Shown here piece after piece: positions 1 to 11,056 of a stretch of 64,000 bases of DNA. A program made the position numbers and the translations under genes. This stretch comes from Hyaloscypha bicolor E (Eukaryota; Ascomycota; Leotiomycetes; Helotiales; Hyaloscyphaceae): NCBI RefSeq assembly GCF_002865645.1, contig NW_020194684.1, positions 2,123,241-2,187,240 on the forward strand, given 5' to 3'. Position 1 is the first letter of the stretch; each line of letters starts with the position of its first letter. The notes under the pieces were generated by a model, which had not been told where the DNA came from, searched no databases, and worked only from the letters and a program-made list of their open reading frames with translations.

Positions 1-3000
1 AGCTAGGTTTTATTAAGTATAAACTTTAGTAAAGTATTCTTTTTAGTTAGATAATTTAGAGAGCAGGAAATATATTTATAGGCTTAGATAAACCTATAAT
101 AGAAGTTATAGAAGCCTAAAAATAACTATATTTCCCTTTTTATTATAGGTTAGTACTAGTTTCAAATAATAGAGGTTTTAGTAAAGTTTACTTATATACC
201 TTAATTCGAAATAATAAATCCTAAAAATATTATCTTAGAAACTTTAAATTCGTATTTATAAATATTAACTTATAATCCGGTATTCTAAAGCTTCTATAGA
301 ACTATTCTAATATACTATTAATACTTTTTTTTATTTTTAGAGAAAATTAATATATTATTAATATAGGCCGAGTAAAAGTCGTCTAAATAATTTATTAGGA
401 TAATATTAATATATTACTAGAAAATTACTAGACTATTATAGAGTTTAAATAATAGAATTACTAGTTTAAAGAATTTATATCTTGTCCTAAAAGCTGCCTA
501 TACTATAAAAGCTAGTTTTATACGAATTTAGTTAAAAGTATATTAAATATCTAATTTAGTAAATACTAATAATTTGGCTAATTAGTTAAAAGTCTTAGTA
601 ATAAGTAATAAAAAATAGTAATTCTTTTTTATTATAGTATTTAGCTATTAATAATTAATATAAAATTATAGGCTACTATTTTTCTTTTTAATAAATAAGA
701 CTAGTAATAAGAAAAGAAATTCGGACGGCTTAATAAAACTCTTTTTTAGGTTCTTAGTAAGATACTCTTTTATTTTTTCGAGTTTACTAGAGTTTATTTT
801 ATAAAAATAGGCTATTTTTATTAAGGGATCTAGTTTATTAAAACGGAGCTTATAATTAAAGAATTAAGATTAAAGAAGCTTATCTGCTACTTTTTTAGAG
901 AATGCCCTAGCTATATTATATAGTTATATAGGGAGAAATACCCGGAGTTCTTAAAGTTCTTTAGAATTAAAAAATAATATATTATTAAAAGTATTAGATT
1001 CATTTATATTCAGGAAATATATTAGGTTACTAGTTTAAATATAGTATCCGGTAGGCTATAGTATTAGTTATCTAATTATTATAGGTAATAGTAAATATCT
1101 CTTTAGTTTATAATCCTATTTCTTAAGTATATAATTAATTTTATTAATAGTAACTAATTTAATTAAATTACTAGGATCTTTAATACTTAATTAGAAAGTA
1201 GCTACTTTAATAAAATAGCAGAAATAATCTAGTAACTTAACTATTTCAAGAGTATTAAGATCTAGCTCTTTCTTTCTTATTTAGTATTTGGCTTTTCTTA
1301 TAAGAAGATCTCGTAAAAAAATAAGAAATATATCCTTTTATTTCTCGAGTCTAGTTTTACTAATTTCTTTTAGGATTCTAGTTAAAGTATCTTTAGAATA
1401 GTTATTTTTTAATATTTCTTATTAAAATATCGGATTTTCTAAATAAGGTCTAGCTAATTTATCTTATAATTCTCTAGCTAATAAAGTTAATTCTATTAAT
1501 AGTTTAATAGAATATTATATTTTACTAGCTATTTCCTTTCTAGAATTATATTATAAGAGCTAAGATTAGTAATAAGCAGATATTATTAAGTTTAGGAATA
1601 CTAATTAATAGCTAGATTTATAGTAGCTAGATATTAAATAGCTTTATTAGGTTATTTATTAAAATTTTATAAGAAAATAGGGGTTTTAAGTTTATATAAG
1701 GGCATTTATAATACTTTTATTAAAAAGTAAATATATTTTTAGTTAATTAGAATATATATATTTATTTTAGTATTTATTAAGTATTAGAAAGTTATAGTTT
1801 TGCCTTTCTAGTATATTTAATAATTAATAAGGAACTAGTTCCTACTAATTAGCTAAATGAGATCTATAAGTTCTTAGTAATATTCTTACTTTAGGAAAGC
1901 CACTTCTATATTTAGAACTAGACTTTTCCCGATTTATTAATATTATATTTCTTATTAGATAGTAAATAAGAATTAGTATTCTTATTATTTATTCCTAAAT
2001 TATTAGCTTTTTCTAAATAATTCTCTTTAATAAATATAATTTTATTAAAGTCAGGACAGATACTTTTTATATATCTAGGCTTTTTATAGCTATAATAATA
2101 AAAACCCTCTGGCTAGTTTAGTTTCTTCTTAAATTCTTAATAGATTACCTCTTTTAGCTATAAGAATACCGGCTATTAAGGTTAATCTATTAGATATAAG
2201 ATTATTATAGTTTCTTAGATCCCGGTAGGCTTTCTAGCCCAAAATAGTATTTAATAATAAGTGATTTCTACTAGTTATTTCTTCTAGAATTACTAATTTT
2301 TAATTAAAAGAAATCTCTTTTCTTTTTCTATATATTACTTAATAAGGTCTCTAGAAGTAGTAAACTTCTTATTACCCAAGCTCTTAAATAACTCGAGATT
2401 TATTTTATTTATTAAATTATTATATTAGTTATTTAGTAATTTCCCTAGTTTTATTATTAAGTAAGTAAACTCTATCTAGAATACCGGAAATAGCTTATTT
2501 CTTTATCTCAGGTACTAGTATACCTCTTTTATTTCTTAGTATTTTATCTCTTTACTTTTACTATAAGCTTACTAGAAGATCTTAAAGATCTATTTAATAG
2601 TTAAGATCTATCTAACTAATTCAGGTTCTAATTAATTATAAATAAAGTTATAGGTATCTCTAGTAACTAGTTATATTATATAAGTAATTTTTAGTAATTT
2701 ACTATTAAATTTAGAGAAGTTCTATATTAGTTTATTTCTTATATTAAATATCTAATTATTAATCTAGTAATTATCCTTATTTATAAATAGGGCGAGATTC
2801 TTAATTCTAATAAGCTATAATTAATTACTATAAACTAAAAGCAGGAAAGAGCCTTAGTATTAGTCCTTAAATAATTCTCCTAACAGGAATTTATAGTATT
2901 TCTAAATATCTATTTATTTGGATTTCTATTTTATTACTTCTTTTTATACTAGTTTTTTCCTTATATAAAGTTAACTAGTAATTACCTCTAGCTTATTAAC

Positions 3001-4545
3001 TTTCTTAGTAAGTTAATTAATATATAAGTGAAATTTCTAATAGTATTCTGTTTATTTATTAGTTATAAGATAATATTTATTAATAAGATTATCCCGTATA
3101 AGTAATTTTTATTAGACCTTATTTATTTTCGAAGTATTTATACTAATTTTGAGTTTTAAGTTAGCTAGCTATTTCTTAATATCTTTTTCTGAAATAATAT
3201 TATAATAGCTTTTCTAATAATATAGGTTTATAATATTAAAGTTCGGCTTTTCTATTTTATTATATTAGGGCCTTTTATCTAATATATTTATAGTAGTAAT
3301 ATTTGGCTCCGGATTATTTATAATAGCTTTAGAAAGAATATTAGCTATAAAGATAAGTACTAAGTAAGTTCTTTTTATTTAATATTAGTAAACTATAACT
3401 AATTATTATCTTATCTAGTTTTAAGTTAGTAGACTAAAACTAACTATTATCTTTTCTTATTTTAAATTAGTTAACTACTACTAATTCTTTTTATACTAGG
3501 GAAAGGGGCCGGTTCTTTTACTCTTATTAGTATTAAGGGAATATTATTTACTCTAGTTAAGGATTAGGCTCCGAGATTAACCGGGTTATAAAAAATAATA
3601 TCTTTCTTCTTTTATATTAGTAGAAAACCAATTACTAGGAGAGGAATATTATCTATTCTAGTTAAGGATCAGGCTTTGAGATTAACTAGATTATAAAGAA
3701 TATTATACTTCTAGTTAAGCTCTCTAGTTCTTTATAGTTTAAAAAGATTATTAAATATTAAAAGCAGTATTCTGTCTTTACTTTCTAAGAATAAATACGG
3801 GTTCTTTACTAGTAATATTATATTGCCTTTATAGGCCAAGTCAAGTAAGCTTAGTATTATATAATAGCAGGATTAATATAATAGTTAAAGGCTTAAAGTT
3901 TAAAGAATCTTATATATTAGAAAATACTAAGCTATAGAATAAAGTAGAGAGAATGCCTTAACCTTTAGTATTATTCCGTCCAAATAATTCCGGCTTAGCT
4001 TTATTTTATACCTGTTTCCAATATCCTGTTCTTGGCAGATTATGCCCTTATACTAGCCGTTATACCGGGTATTAATTAGGGCAAGGGTATTAAACGATTT
4101 GTAATAAGCTACCTAAGCTCTTTAAAAATCTTAAGTTAGATTTTTAATATAAGTATAAGCTAGTATATTATAAATCTTATATTATAATTATATGCTTTAT
4201 AACTTATAATAAAAAGATTTCTTAAAATAGAATTTTAATTTAAGTAAGTTTATATACTAATTAATTAGGTTCTAGTTTTTGAACCCTATAAGGCCTTATA
4301 AATTAGGGGCTTATAAGGCTCTTATATTTGGTTTTAGGGACTTTTATACTAAATTTCTAGGCTTTCTTAAGCTTACCTTTAGGCTATAAAATATGAAATT
4401 TTTAATTTCTTTAATATAAAGAGTTATTACTAATCCAAATTTTTATAAAAGTTTATATTTAAATAGCGCTTATTAGTGCTATAAGGAAATAAAACAAGTA
4501 TTAAATTATATGAATTTCTTATAAAATTAAATTAAATTAAATTAA
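1..4545. repeat. AT-rich, RIP-degraded repeat block
   Basis: The whole block is extremely AT-rich and full of TpA steps (tata, ttta, ctaa), while CpA, TpG and CpG are rare. There is no ORF of 60 codons on either strand. Short GC-richer shards (around 370, 900 and 4010-4110) look like remnants of the original element. This is the known signature of repeat-induced point mutation in Pezizomycotina, where C in CpA becomes T in duplicated DNA. I cannot tell which transposon family this was. The block ends abruptly near 4545, after a short ATTAA run, where normal base composition returns. It continues off the left edge of the window. Confidence 0.85.
3537..3706. repeat. imperfect direct repeat inside the RIP block
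   Basis: Two copies of about 64-66 bp lie at 3537-3600 and 3641-3706. Both contain the core CTAGTTAAGGAT followed by AGGCT and GAGATTAAC. The differences are mostly C/T and G/A transitions, as expected for two copies mutated independently by RIP. They may be subterminal repeats of the degraded element. Confidence 0.6.
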
Positions 4546-4928
4546 AGAAAAAGCCAGAGTTTTAGTGTTCCTGTTCAAGCGCCTCTACTTTGGGTTAACC
4601 TTAGTAGCTAGTTTACTCCCAATCGACACCCATAATCCTGGTAATCGACACCCCTAATCGACACCCGGGGGGTGGAGAGGGTCGTTTTAGTTTTTCCCAG
4701 ATCGTCCGCGCATGACAGCCTGTGGGGAGGCGGGGTAGCGGGGTAATGGGGGAGGTGGTAGGGTCAAAGCTCATTGGAGCGTCTGGTGCGTAGCGCGCGT
4801 ATGAGGGGCTGAGGGTTATAAAAGACTTAAAAGTTTACGTTCGCCCCGACAATCCGCTCCGCTCTTGAAAACTTCACGCTACTCGTATCCTCTCGTACCC
4901 CCTCTCACCCTCACGTTAAGGCTCAAGC
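4546..4928. other. intergenic, with three AATCGACACCC direct repeats
   Basis: No gene is visible. At the edge of the RIP block the 11-mer AATCGACACCC occurs three times on the plus strand, at 4621-4631, 4643-4653 and 4656-4666, followed by a G-rich tract. The copies could be factor-binding sites upstream of the broken regulator at 4929, or the edge of a repeat. I know no factor that matches this motif. Confidence 0.4.
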
Positions 4929-5590
4929 ATGCAACAACACGAGCTACCCGCATCCTAGAATCCGGGGTCTTCATCCAAACGAAGCGCCCTCGCAATCAGC
5001 AGGGGAAGCTCGGCATACCCAAGGAAAAGAGCCGTCACCGCCTGCCAAGTCTGCCGTGCCCGGCGGACCAAGTGTGACCAGAAGAAGCCTTCTTGTTCAT
5101 TTTGCGAGAGCATTGGAGCAGAGTGTACTTCAGCCCCCGCTGCCTTGTCCACCTTTGATCCGGCAAGCCTCGCCATTATCGAACGACTGGATAGTGTGGA
5201 ACGGAAATTCGATTCGGTTCCACAAGCGTCGGATCCGGCGAACGGTAAGTTAGCTGCTAAAGGCCTAGCTTTCCATCTCGAAAGACTACTCATCAATCGG
5301 CCGGTGTTTCACCACCGACATCATGGTACGTGGTAACGTGGCTAATGCTACGGTCTTCTGCCCGAAGTGCGTGTATCCTACTTGCCGCGGGTCAGCTCCC
5401 GTTTACATCTTGTCTTTTGCCAACAGATTGGAAGGGGGCAGTCGAAGCTACCATTGAGGCGCTTCTTTTCTGGCGCTTGATATGGAAGGAGCCAAAATTA
5501 TTGCGGATCTGTTGCAACATTTACTTTCGAATGCTCACGAGAAACAATGACCACGTCCGAGAATAATGTTTGGAATTGCTATGTGCATCC
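4929..5590 (+). pseudogene. broken Zn(II)2Cys6 transcription factor, N-terminal part
   Basis: From ATG 4929 the frame runs nine codons to TAG 4956-4958. It then continues open through a basic stretch (PRKRAV) into a complete Zn2Cys6 cluster at about 5043-5129: C-x2-C-x6-C-x6-C-x2-C-x6-C, beginning ACQVCRARRTKC. A linker and a leucine-containing segment (LAIIERLDSVERK) follow, as is usual after this domain. A good donor (GGTAAG) is at about 5242. Downstream, a piece related to the start of the fungal regulatory domain (LALDMEGAKIIADLLQHLL) is visible at about 5470-5530, but the frames no longer connect and the rest of the protein is gone. The TAG fits CAG to TAG, a CpA to TpA change, next to the RIP block. 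An undetected 5' exon splicing in after the TAG (acceptor-like ctag) would be the alternative to a nonsense mutation. Confidence 0.7.
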
Positions 5591-7496
5591 TCAGTCAAGC
5601 ATCGCCGGTTCTGAATAAAGAATTAATGTGTCACCTTCTCCACCATCCAGCTCTCTGTCCATCTCCAGCAATGCTTGCGCGTCTGCTGGAATTGGAACAA
5701 CGCCACAAGAGACAGAATTGGCATTGGGTTTCCCACGTTGGCCCCGTTATCAAACAACAATTTCTTATTGCCCTGCACAGCGATGATCCTCAAACTGCGC
5801 GAGTAAGCCGCCCACTGCTCCATATCGACTTTTCTCCATCCGTTGTCACCGGCACTATCCTCGTTGATGAAGACAGCTTCTTTGGGTAGAAGAAGATGTT
5901 GTCGTTGAAGTCAGTGAATGGCTGTGAAGCTCGCTTGGAGATGATACTGGATTACTGGCAGCCGCAGAGGAGATGAATGGCGACAGCAAAGAAGCAGCAA
6001 ATGAGTTGCGTGTAATGCATGGCTGTGGTATACTATTGAAGCTTTGGGGCGGATGATCTAACGTTCTAGGAATGATATTTCCAACTATGTTGAGTATTTT
6101 AAGGCTTGGCCATCAAGCAGGCAGGACATAGCCTCTCTATACTGTACTAATTGGCATATAAGATAATAGCAGTAATATAAGATGCTAGTTCTATATGATA
6201 TGGTTTCAATTGCCACTTGACTAGAATTCATATAAGATATTATCTTAACGGACACAGTAACACCCTATTAAAACCCCGCGAAAATAAAGCTATTCCCACG
6301 TCTGCCACCTATTATTCCCTTCTCTAGACCCCTAAAACTCCAAATTTCGGGGCCAAATCAGTCTATATTTATATTCTCCGTATTATCCTCCTCGTCCTTA
6401 TTGTCTTCGAACTCGATATCATCATCAGAGTCAATCAAATCGTCCGTAGCTTCCCTAGTATTAGTGGCTATATTCTCCTCCTGTTCTATGTCCATATTAT
6501 CTAATAAGCCCATTTTCAACCTCCTTCCATATAACGTACGTATCACCTATCTCTTGAACAGAGCTGTGGATAGAGAATGGCAATAGAGGAAGCTGAGAAT
6601 CGAATTGGGAAGGCTGTCAACGTTGTGCAGACTGGGAGTCTTAAAAGTGCTAGGTCTGTAAAGAGGGAAGAATTAGCAACGCTTAATTAAAGAACAAACA
6701 AAGATCGCTTACTGATAACTATTGATTCTGACTCTGACCAATATAAATTAGAGACATTTATACGTTAGTAGAGCTCCGAGTGGCTTTGATTGGGAGATTA
6801 AGGTGTCGATGATCTGGACATCGAGGGACGTCAGACCCCTGTAAACACCCTTCTTTCTTGGGAAGTTAAATAAGATATCATCTTATATGCCATTTAGTAC
6901 AGTATTGATACCCGAGGAAAGGCAGCAGATTACTGGAACCCTCTCTACATGGTTGGCAGTGCCGCACCAAACTCGAAGGGCAGGATCGGGCTTCCCCATG
7001 GAGTACTCCACAAAGGCTCAGATATCCATAAACTCTTATACAGATCTCAGGCTAATAGGATGATGGCCTGATGGCGAAGCCGCGAAGCTTTCCTTAGTCA
7101 GTCGACTTCCAAATTGTGGCGCCCCCCCCTAAGGTGGAGTCTTGATCGACATGCGGAGTGTCGGCAAGAATTCAGGGGCGGACAACCCCTGCACGTAAGG
7201 TTTACCCTACCGGTAGTGCTTAGGTTTCTTCGGGATATGGACTGAGTGGACTCGTCTATCAGAAGTCCCAAAATCCACAACCACGGGAAGATGCATGTGC
7301 CACTAACCTTAGGCTCCATCAACTCCGATGCCGTGGCGACGCTCGGCAAGATCCCATTTTCGCACCAATGGCAGTCGATTCGCCAAAGCTTTTAAAAAAA
7401 GCCCCCCAAATGGTGGCTCGCTGGAGAGCCCAAGAGTCCAAGATATGAACCTTTTCATCTAGTATGATATTGCGAAAGTAACAGGATGCCAAGAGC
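5591..7496. other. intergenic; fragments only
   Basis: No convincing gene. On the minus strand at 5623-5900 an open frame with protein-like composition (FINEDSAGDNGWRKVD) may be a relic of a secreted protein; a hydrophobic start at 6020 (MHYTQLICCFFAVAIHLL) lies in a different frame and ends in a stop. On the minus strand at 6358-6546 a 62-codon ORF ends in a very acidic tail (Asp/Glu-rich), a pattern seen in fungal transposase tails, but no catalytic domain is present. ATAAGATA-type AT-rich steps recur at about 6150-6250 and 6870. Confidence 0.3.
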
Positions 7497-7940
7497 CAGG
7501 CTCGGCAACGATACCTGAGGTATCAATACCGGTATTAATACCCCCTGGTATGACTTAGTATTGGTAGGATCGAGCCGTATTGATCTAGTATTGATTCTAA
7601 GCGAGAAATTTGCTAAGTACCTTATATAGTAAATTTATATGTAGAGGTACTTTTCTTTGCGAGAGGGGTCAGACAGCTAATAAGGGGTGAGGAATACTAA
7701 AAAAGTGGACTTTTTAAAGTCCTTAAAAAATTGTAAAAATATCTAAAACTATTAAAGCAACGTTTCTAATTATAACGTTGTACTTACCTTTTTTAATTAA
7801 AGGTAATAAGTATAATAAGAATTATAGTTCAAGGGGTTAGACAGGGGGGTCCTCGATTCTGGTATCGATAGTATTGATACCTTATGATTCTGGTATTAAT
7901 ACGGATCAATAACCGAAATTCGGTATCATTGCCGAGCCTG
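7497..7940. mobile_element. MITE with 19-bp terminal inverted repeats
   Basis: The left end CAGGCTCGGCAACGATACC (7497-7515) pairs with the right end GGTATCATTGCCGAGCCTG (7922-7940), 18 of 19 positions matching. The 444-bp interior has no coding capacity. Near both ends there are repeated GGTAT(T/C)AATA-type units in both orientations (subterminal repeats), and the centre is AT-rich. I see no perfect target-site duplication, so the superfamily is open. It sits just past the 3' end of the RBR gene. Confidence 0.75.
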
Positions 7941-7972
7941 ACTGATTGGTGAGAAGCCCATACCAACACCAA

Positions 7973-9410
7973 TTACGAGTAGTGCTTTAAGTCCGCATCC
8001 AGAGCAAAGTCATATCCAGGATCCTTATCCCAATCTGCCGCGTAACCGGTGGTATCCAAATCCTCCTTCTTCTTTTTATTTAGGCTTTGCGAACGGCAAG
8101 TGGTCAAATGAATCGCCGCTCCGCCTGGCCGGATAACTTTGCACTCCCAGCAGAAATGGGTGTTGCACACGTTCGGCGGCTTTCCTTCGGGGCACCTGAA
8201 GTGGGAACACCCCCCTTTTCGCTCAATCATGTTGCCACAACCGGCCTTTGGACACTTCTTCGTCGTTCTCGCCACCGTAGCCTTCGTAGCTTTCGCTGCT
8301 TCCGCTTTGCGTTGAGTCTCTTGTCTTTTTTTGGAGAACGCAAATGCGTGAATTGCTGCTTGCTTCTTCTGCGCTTTGGTCCGTCGCTCGAGGTCGTCAA
8401 TGGTCCGGAGATGGGAGCAGAGCTCAATCTCGCTTGGGCATATAAAGCAATGTCGTTTCTTGCACATGACACATTTCCACTCTGGTTTTGTTTCTGGAAG
8501 GACATGAGTTTGTGCCGGGTAGACGTACCGGGAGGGAAAACTTACTGCCTGGTCCATGAATCTGTCCCTTGCCACAAGTGCACCAGCGAAAGTTTTCGTG
8601 CTTAGAAAGAGCCTCGTTGGCGAGCTTCATACTATAGCTAGAACATTGTTAGCAGCTGAGCTCAGATAGAAGAGTGAAGGAACTCGAACATTCTGAAAAC
8701 CTCCGGAGACACCAGAAGTCGAATGTCTCCCTTCGATATAGGATTTCGGCACTCTGAATCCGGGCAGACAAGGTCTTGTAAAGTGCCTCCACGAATGGCA
8801 GACTCAAATCCCGTCGTTAGACATCCATTGCATGCGTTTCTGTTGTGCTTGCAAGCCGCCGACGGTGGTTTGTAGGCGATAGCTATGTCCTCAGGATATG
8901 GTGCATCATCGGAACATACGACGCATTCGTACACCCGACATTGTTGAACGAACGAGAGAAATGTTCTAGCATTGGGATCAAAACCCAGCATCTTGGAGAG
9001 TGATAGCGTGCTACGTACCTCAACAGCTTGGCCGGGTCTTTCTCCAAGGTGAAGTTGGTTGAAGCTCTGGGGTTGAGTTTTCCTCTCACAATATCGATGT
9101 CAACCCTCAAGATTCGCCTACAGTCTTGAACTTGGCAAGTATGCTTCCCCTTTACAACATCAAATACAAAGGTCTGTTCGCACCTGGCGCATACCACCGG
9201 CTCATGTTCGGGGGTGTCGGAAGGCTGTAGCTGAGAATGTCCGGCTGAGCAGGTGGTCGCTTCCCGCCAAAATGCTGATCTCCAAATCCTGTCCCCGTTT
9301 CCCTCCGCTTGCTGACAGACAACGCACCTTTGAACACGCACAACGGATTCCTGAAAGAACAAATTGATCTTCCAGCAGACTTTCCAGTATTCGAAGTGGC
9401 GGTCATCCAT
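7973..9410 (-). CDS. RBR (RING-IBR-RING) E3 ubiquitin ligase
   Basis: Four exons on the minus strand: 9410-9019, 8965-8684, 8637-8546 and 8493-7973 (428 aa). Introns are 53, 46 and 52 nt with good donors and a GCTAAC branch point; all phases close. The N-terminal exon carries extra CxxC pairs (CVVCQQ, CARCEQ). RING1 begins ECVVCSDD and continues with CKHNRNACNGC and CPDSEC. The IBR has FRWCTCG, then WKCVMCKKRHCFIC, split by intron 3. RING2 follows a charged helix and reads CPKAGC, GGCSHF, FCWEC; the Cys of GGCSHF is the expected catalytic thioester Cys of RBR ligases, so catalysis looks possible. In the RBR mechanism ubiquitin is passed from E2 to this Cys and then to substrate. It diverges from a ubiquitin-like protein gene across 316 bp. 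Start chosen at the first ATG of the open exon; an upstream exon is not excluded. Confidence 0.85.
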
Positions 9411-9726
9411 TGTCGCAAATCCAGTGTTCGAGAGAGAACGGACCAGGAGGAGCCTCTAATGAAGGGCAGTTTACACTCGACAGGAGCCAGCCGAATCTGC
9501 CTCGATCGATTGAGACACATTTCTGGCTCTCATGCATGACACGTCACGAAAAATCAATTCTTGAATGTGCCCGGTGCCCACGCCTTTCATGCACATTGCA
9601 AGCCACAATCCTACAGCCTCGTTGTCAGGAATTGTTATCTCCAAGTCCTGACCTCCCTCAGACAGACACTTTATTCCTTCTGGTTTGTTTCCATCCCTTT
9701 CGCACCTAACAAATTGACCTGGCAAC
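9411..9726. promoter_or_regulatory. shared divergent promoter of the RBR and UBL genes
   Basis: This is the only DNA between the two start codons, so both promoters must lie here unless they extend into the genes. It contains TGACACGTCA at 9537-9546, which includes an ACGTCA half-site of the type bound by bZIP proteins, and pyrimidine-rich tracts before the UBL start. No clear TATA box. Confidence 0.45.
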
Positions 9727-10507
9727 ATGTCGGACTGGAAGGATGCTGCAATTGTGGCCCAGCGCGATATTCTCTTCGCCGAGGAGGTCAACGTCAACAT
9801 TGACGCTGCAGACGGCGTCATATTCGAACTGAACAATTTCAAGACGACCGAGACGGTCCGGGGTCTAAAGATGGCGATTGCAGCTAAGTTAAACAATGCC
9901 GCCGAATGGGAGTCGCTCGCGGTTGCATATGTTGATGTAGAGATGACTGACTGTAAGTATTTGCCGGCGTGAATAGGATCGGTGCTAACATCCAGCAGTG
10001 AATGCGACCCTTGCGTCTTATGGAGTTCAAGATGTGAGTGTACTTCCGCTGTTCTGAGCGCTCACTCACAGATACTGCCAAACAGACCGACATCCTGTTC
10101 TTTGCCAGACTTGTGTCCCCCCAGGACCCAAAATCGGCTACCAATCCCCCAGCATACTCGGAGAAGATACTCAACAATGTACTATTCAACAGCCTTAAAG
10201 GTCAAACTTTGACTCTGCATCAAGTATCTCTATCCTCTACCGTAGCTGAATTGAAGCAAAGATTGGGCCGCGAGAAGTCCATCAACATGTCAGAACTGAG
10301 ACTAATATGCTGCGGGAAGCAATGGGACGATAGTAAATTTCCCACCCAAAGACACGGGATTTGATGCTGACCTACGATAGACAGGACACTTCTTAGCTAC
10401 GACCTCCAAGAGGTGAGTCTCTGTAGTTCACATTTTTGGGATTGGGGACTGAGAGTATCCAGAACAGTACAATTCAACTTGTTGCCAGGCTCCGTGGAGG
10501 TCAATGA
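9727..10507 (+). CDS. tandem ubiquitin-like protein with C-terminal LRGG-Q
   Basis: Five exons: 9727-9952, 9999-10033, 10086-10332, 10381-10412 and 10463-10507 (194 aa). Introns are 46-52 nt and every phase closes. The first half (VNVNIDAADGVIFEL to ILFFARL) has beta-grasp-like spacing but is divergent. The second half is clearly ubiquitin-like: ELRLICCGKQWDDNRTLLSY, then LQENSTIQLVARLRGG, Q, stop. The positions equivalent to ubiquitin L43-I44 and K48 are kept (RLI, GKQ), while the K63 position is Glu. The last exon is short and an alternative acceptor 5 nt downstream would lose the RLRGG end; the chosen acceptor gives the exact ubiquitin ending, which strongly favours it. If the final Gln is trimmed, or GG works internally, the protein could be conjugated. 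It may instead be an integral UBL protein. The neighbouring RBR ligase suggests a joint role. Confidence 0.82.
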
Positions 10508-11056
10508 GAAACTGCGGCTTGGCTGCGGGCAGGAATTTATGGATAGCAAACAGGTTACTCATTATGAATTTGATAAATTTACGGTCCATCTTCTCCACTG
10601 CCCAGACCTGCGTGATCATGGGGAAAGAGGATCTCGTTTCTGAGCCCGCAAGACTCACTGATTTTCCATCATAGAGAGAAAGGAGCATGACTCACTGGGT
10701 TTATCCCGGAGAACGCAGACAACTGATAGGCTTGCAACCCGCATGCTGTGTCACCCGAACATGTCCTATCAACCACGACGTCCAGTACAGAAGGGCAACA
10801 TCAGGCTGTGTTAGCGCCGTGGCGTTTGCCAGCTAGCTCAAAGATAGTTCAGAGCCCCGACCAGGCAGACTTCAAGACCGCATCTGGTCTTGGAAGTGCC
10901 TTGGCAGCCTCACCGCCAGTAATGGTACGTGGTTCGTCATGTGTCAATACCCCGCTGGATGTGCAGTTCTTAGGCACCCATCTGCGAGACGAAGCTCTCA
11001 CACACTCTTTCCTCTAATTCACCACACACGATTTTCTGTTCATTTTTGTCGTACTG
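10508..11056. other. intergenic between UBL and coiled-coil genes
   Basis: No gene recognised. Open frames at 10748-11017 and 10413-10643 have no ATG-start, splice or family support. A short ATG ORF at about 10762 ends after 17 codons. Confidence 0.4.

Noticed and set aside
1..4545. CRISPR or other array in the AT-rich block
   Set aside because: Repeats are irregular and the organism is a fungus; RIP explains the composition.
5566..5889. 107-codon plus-strand ORF as a C-terminal part of the broken regulator
   Set aside because: It does not match the regulator family, and the opposite strand reads at least as protein-like; left undecided.
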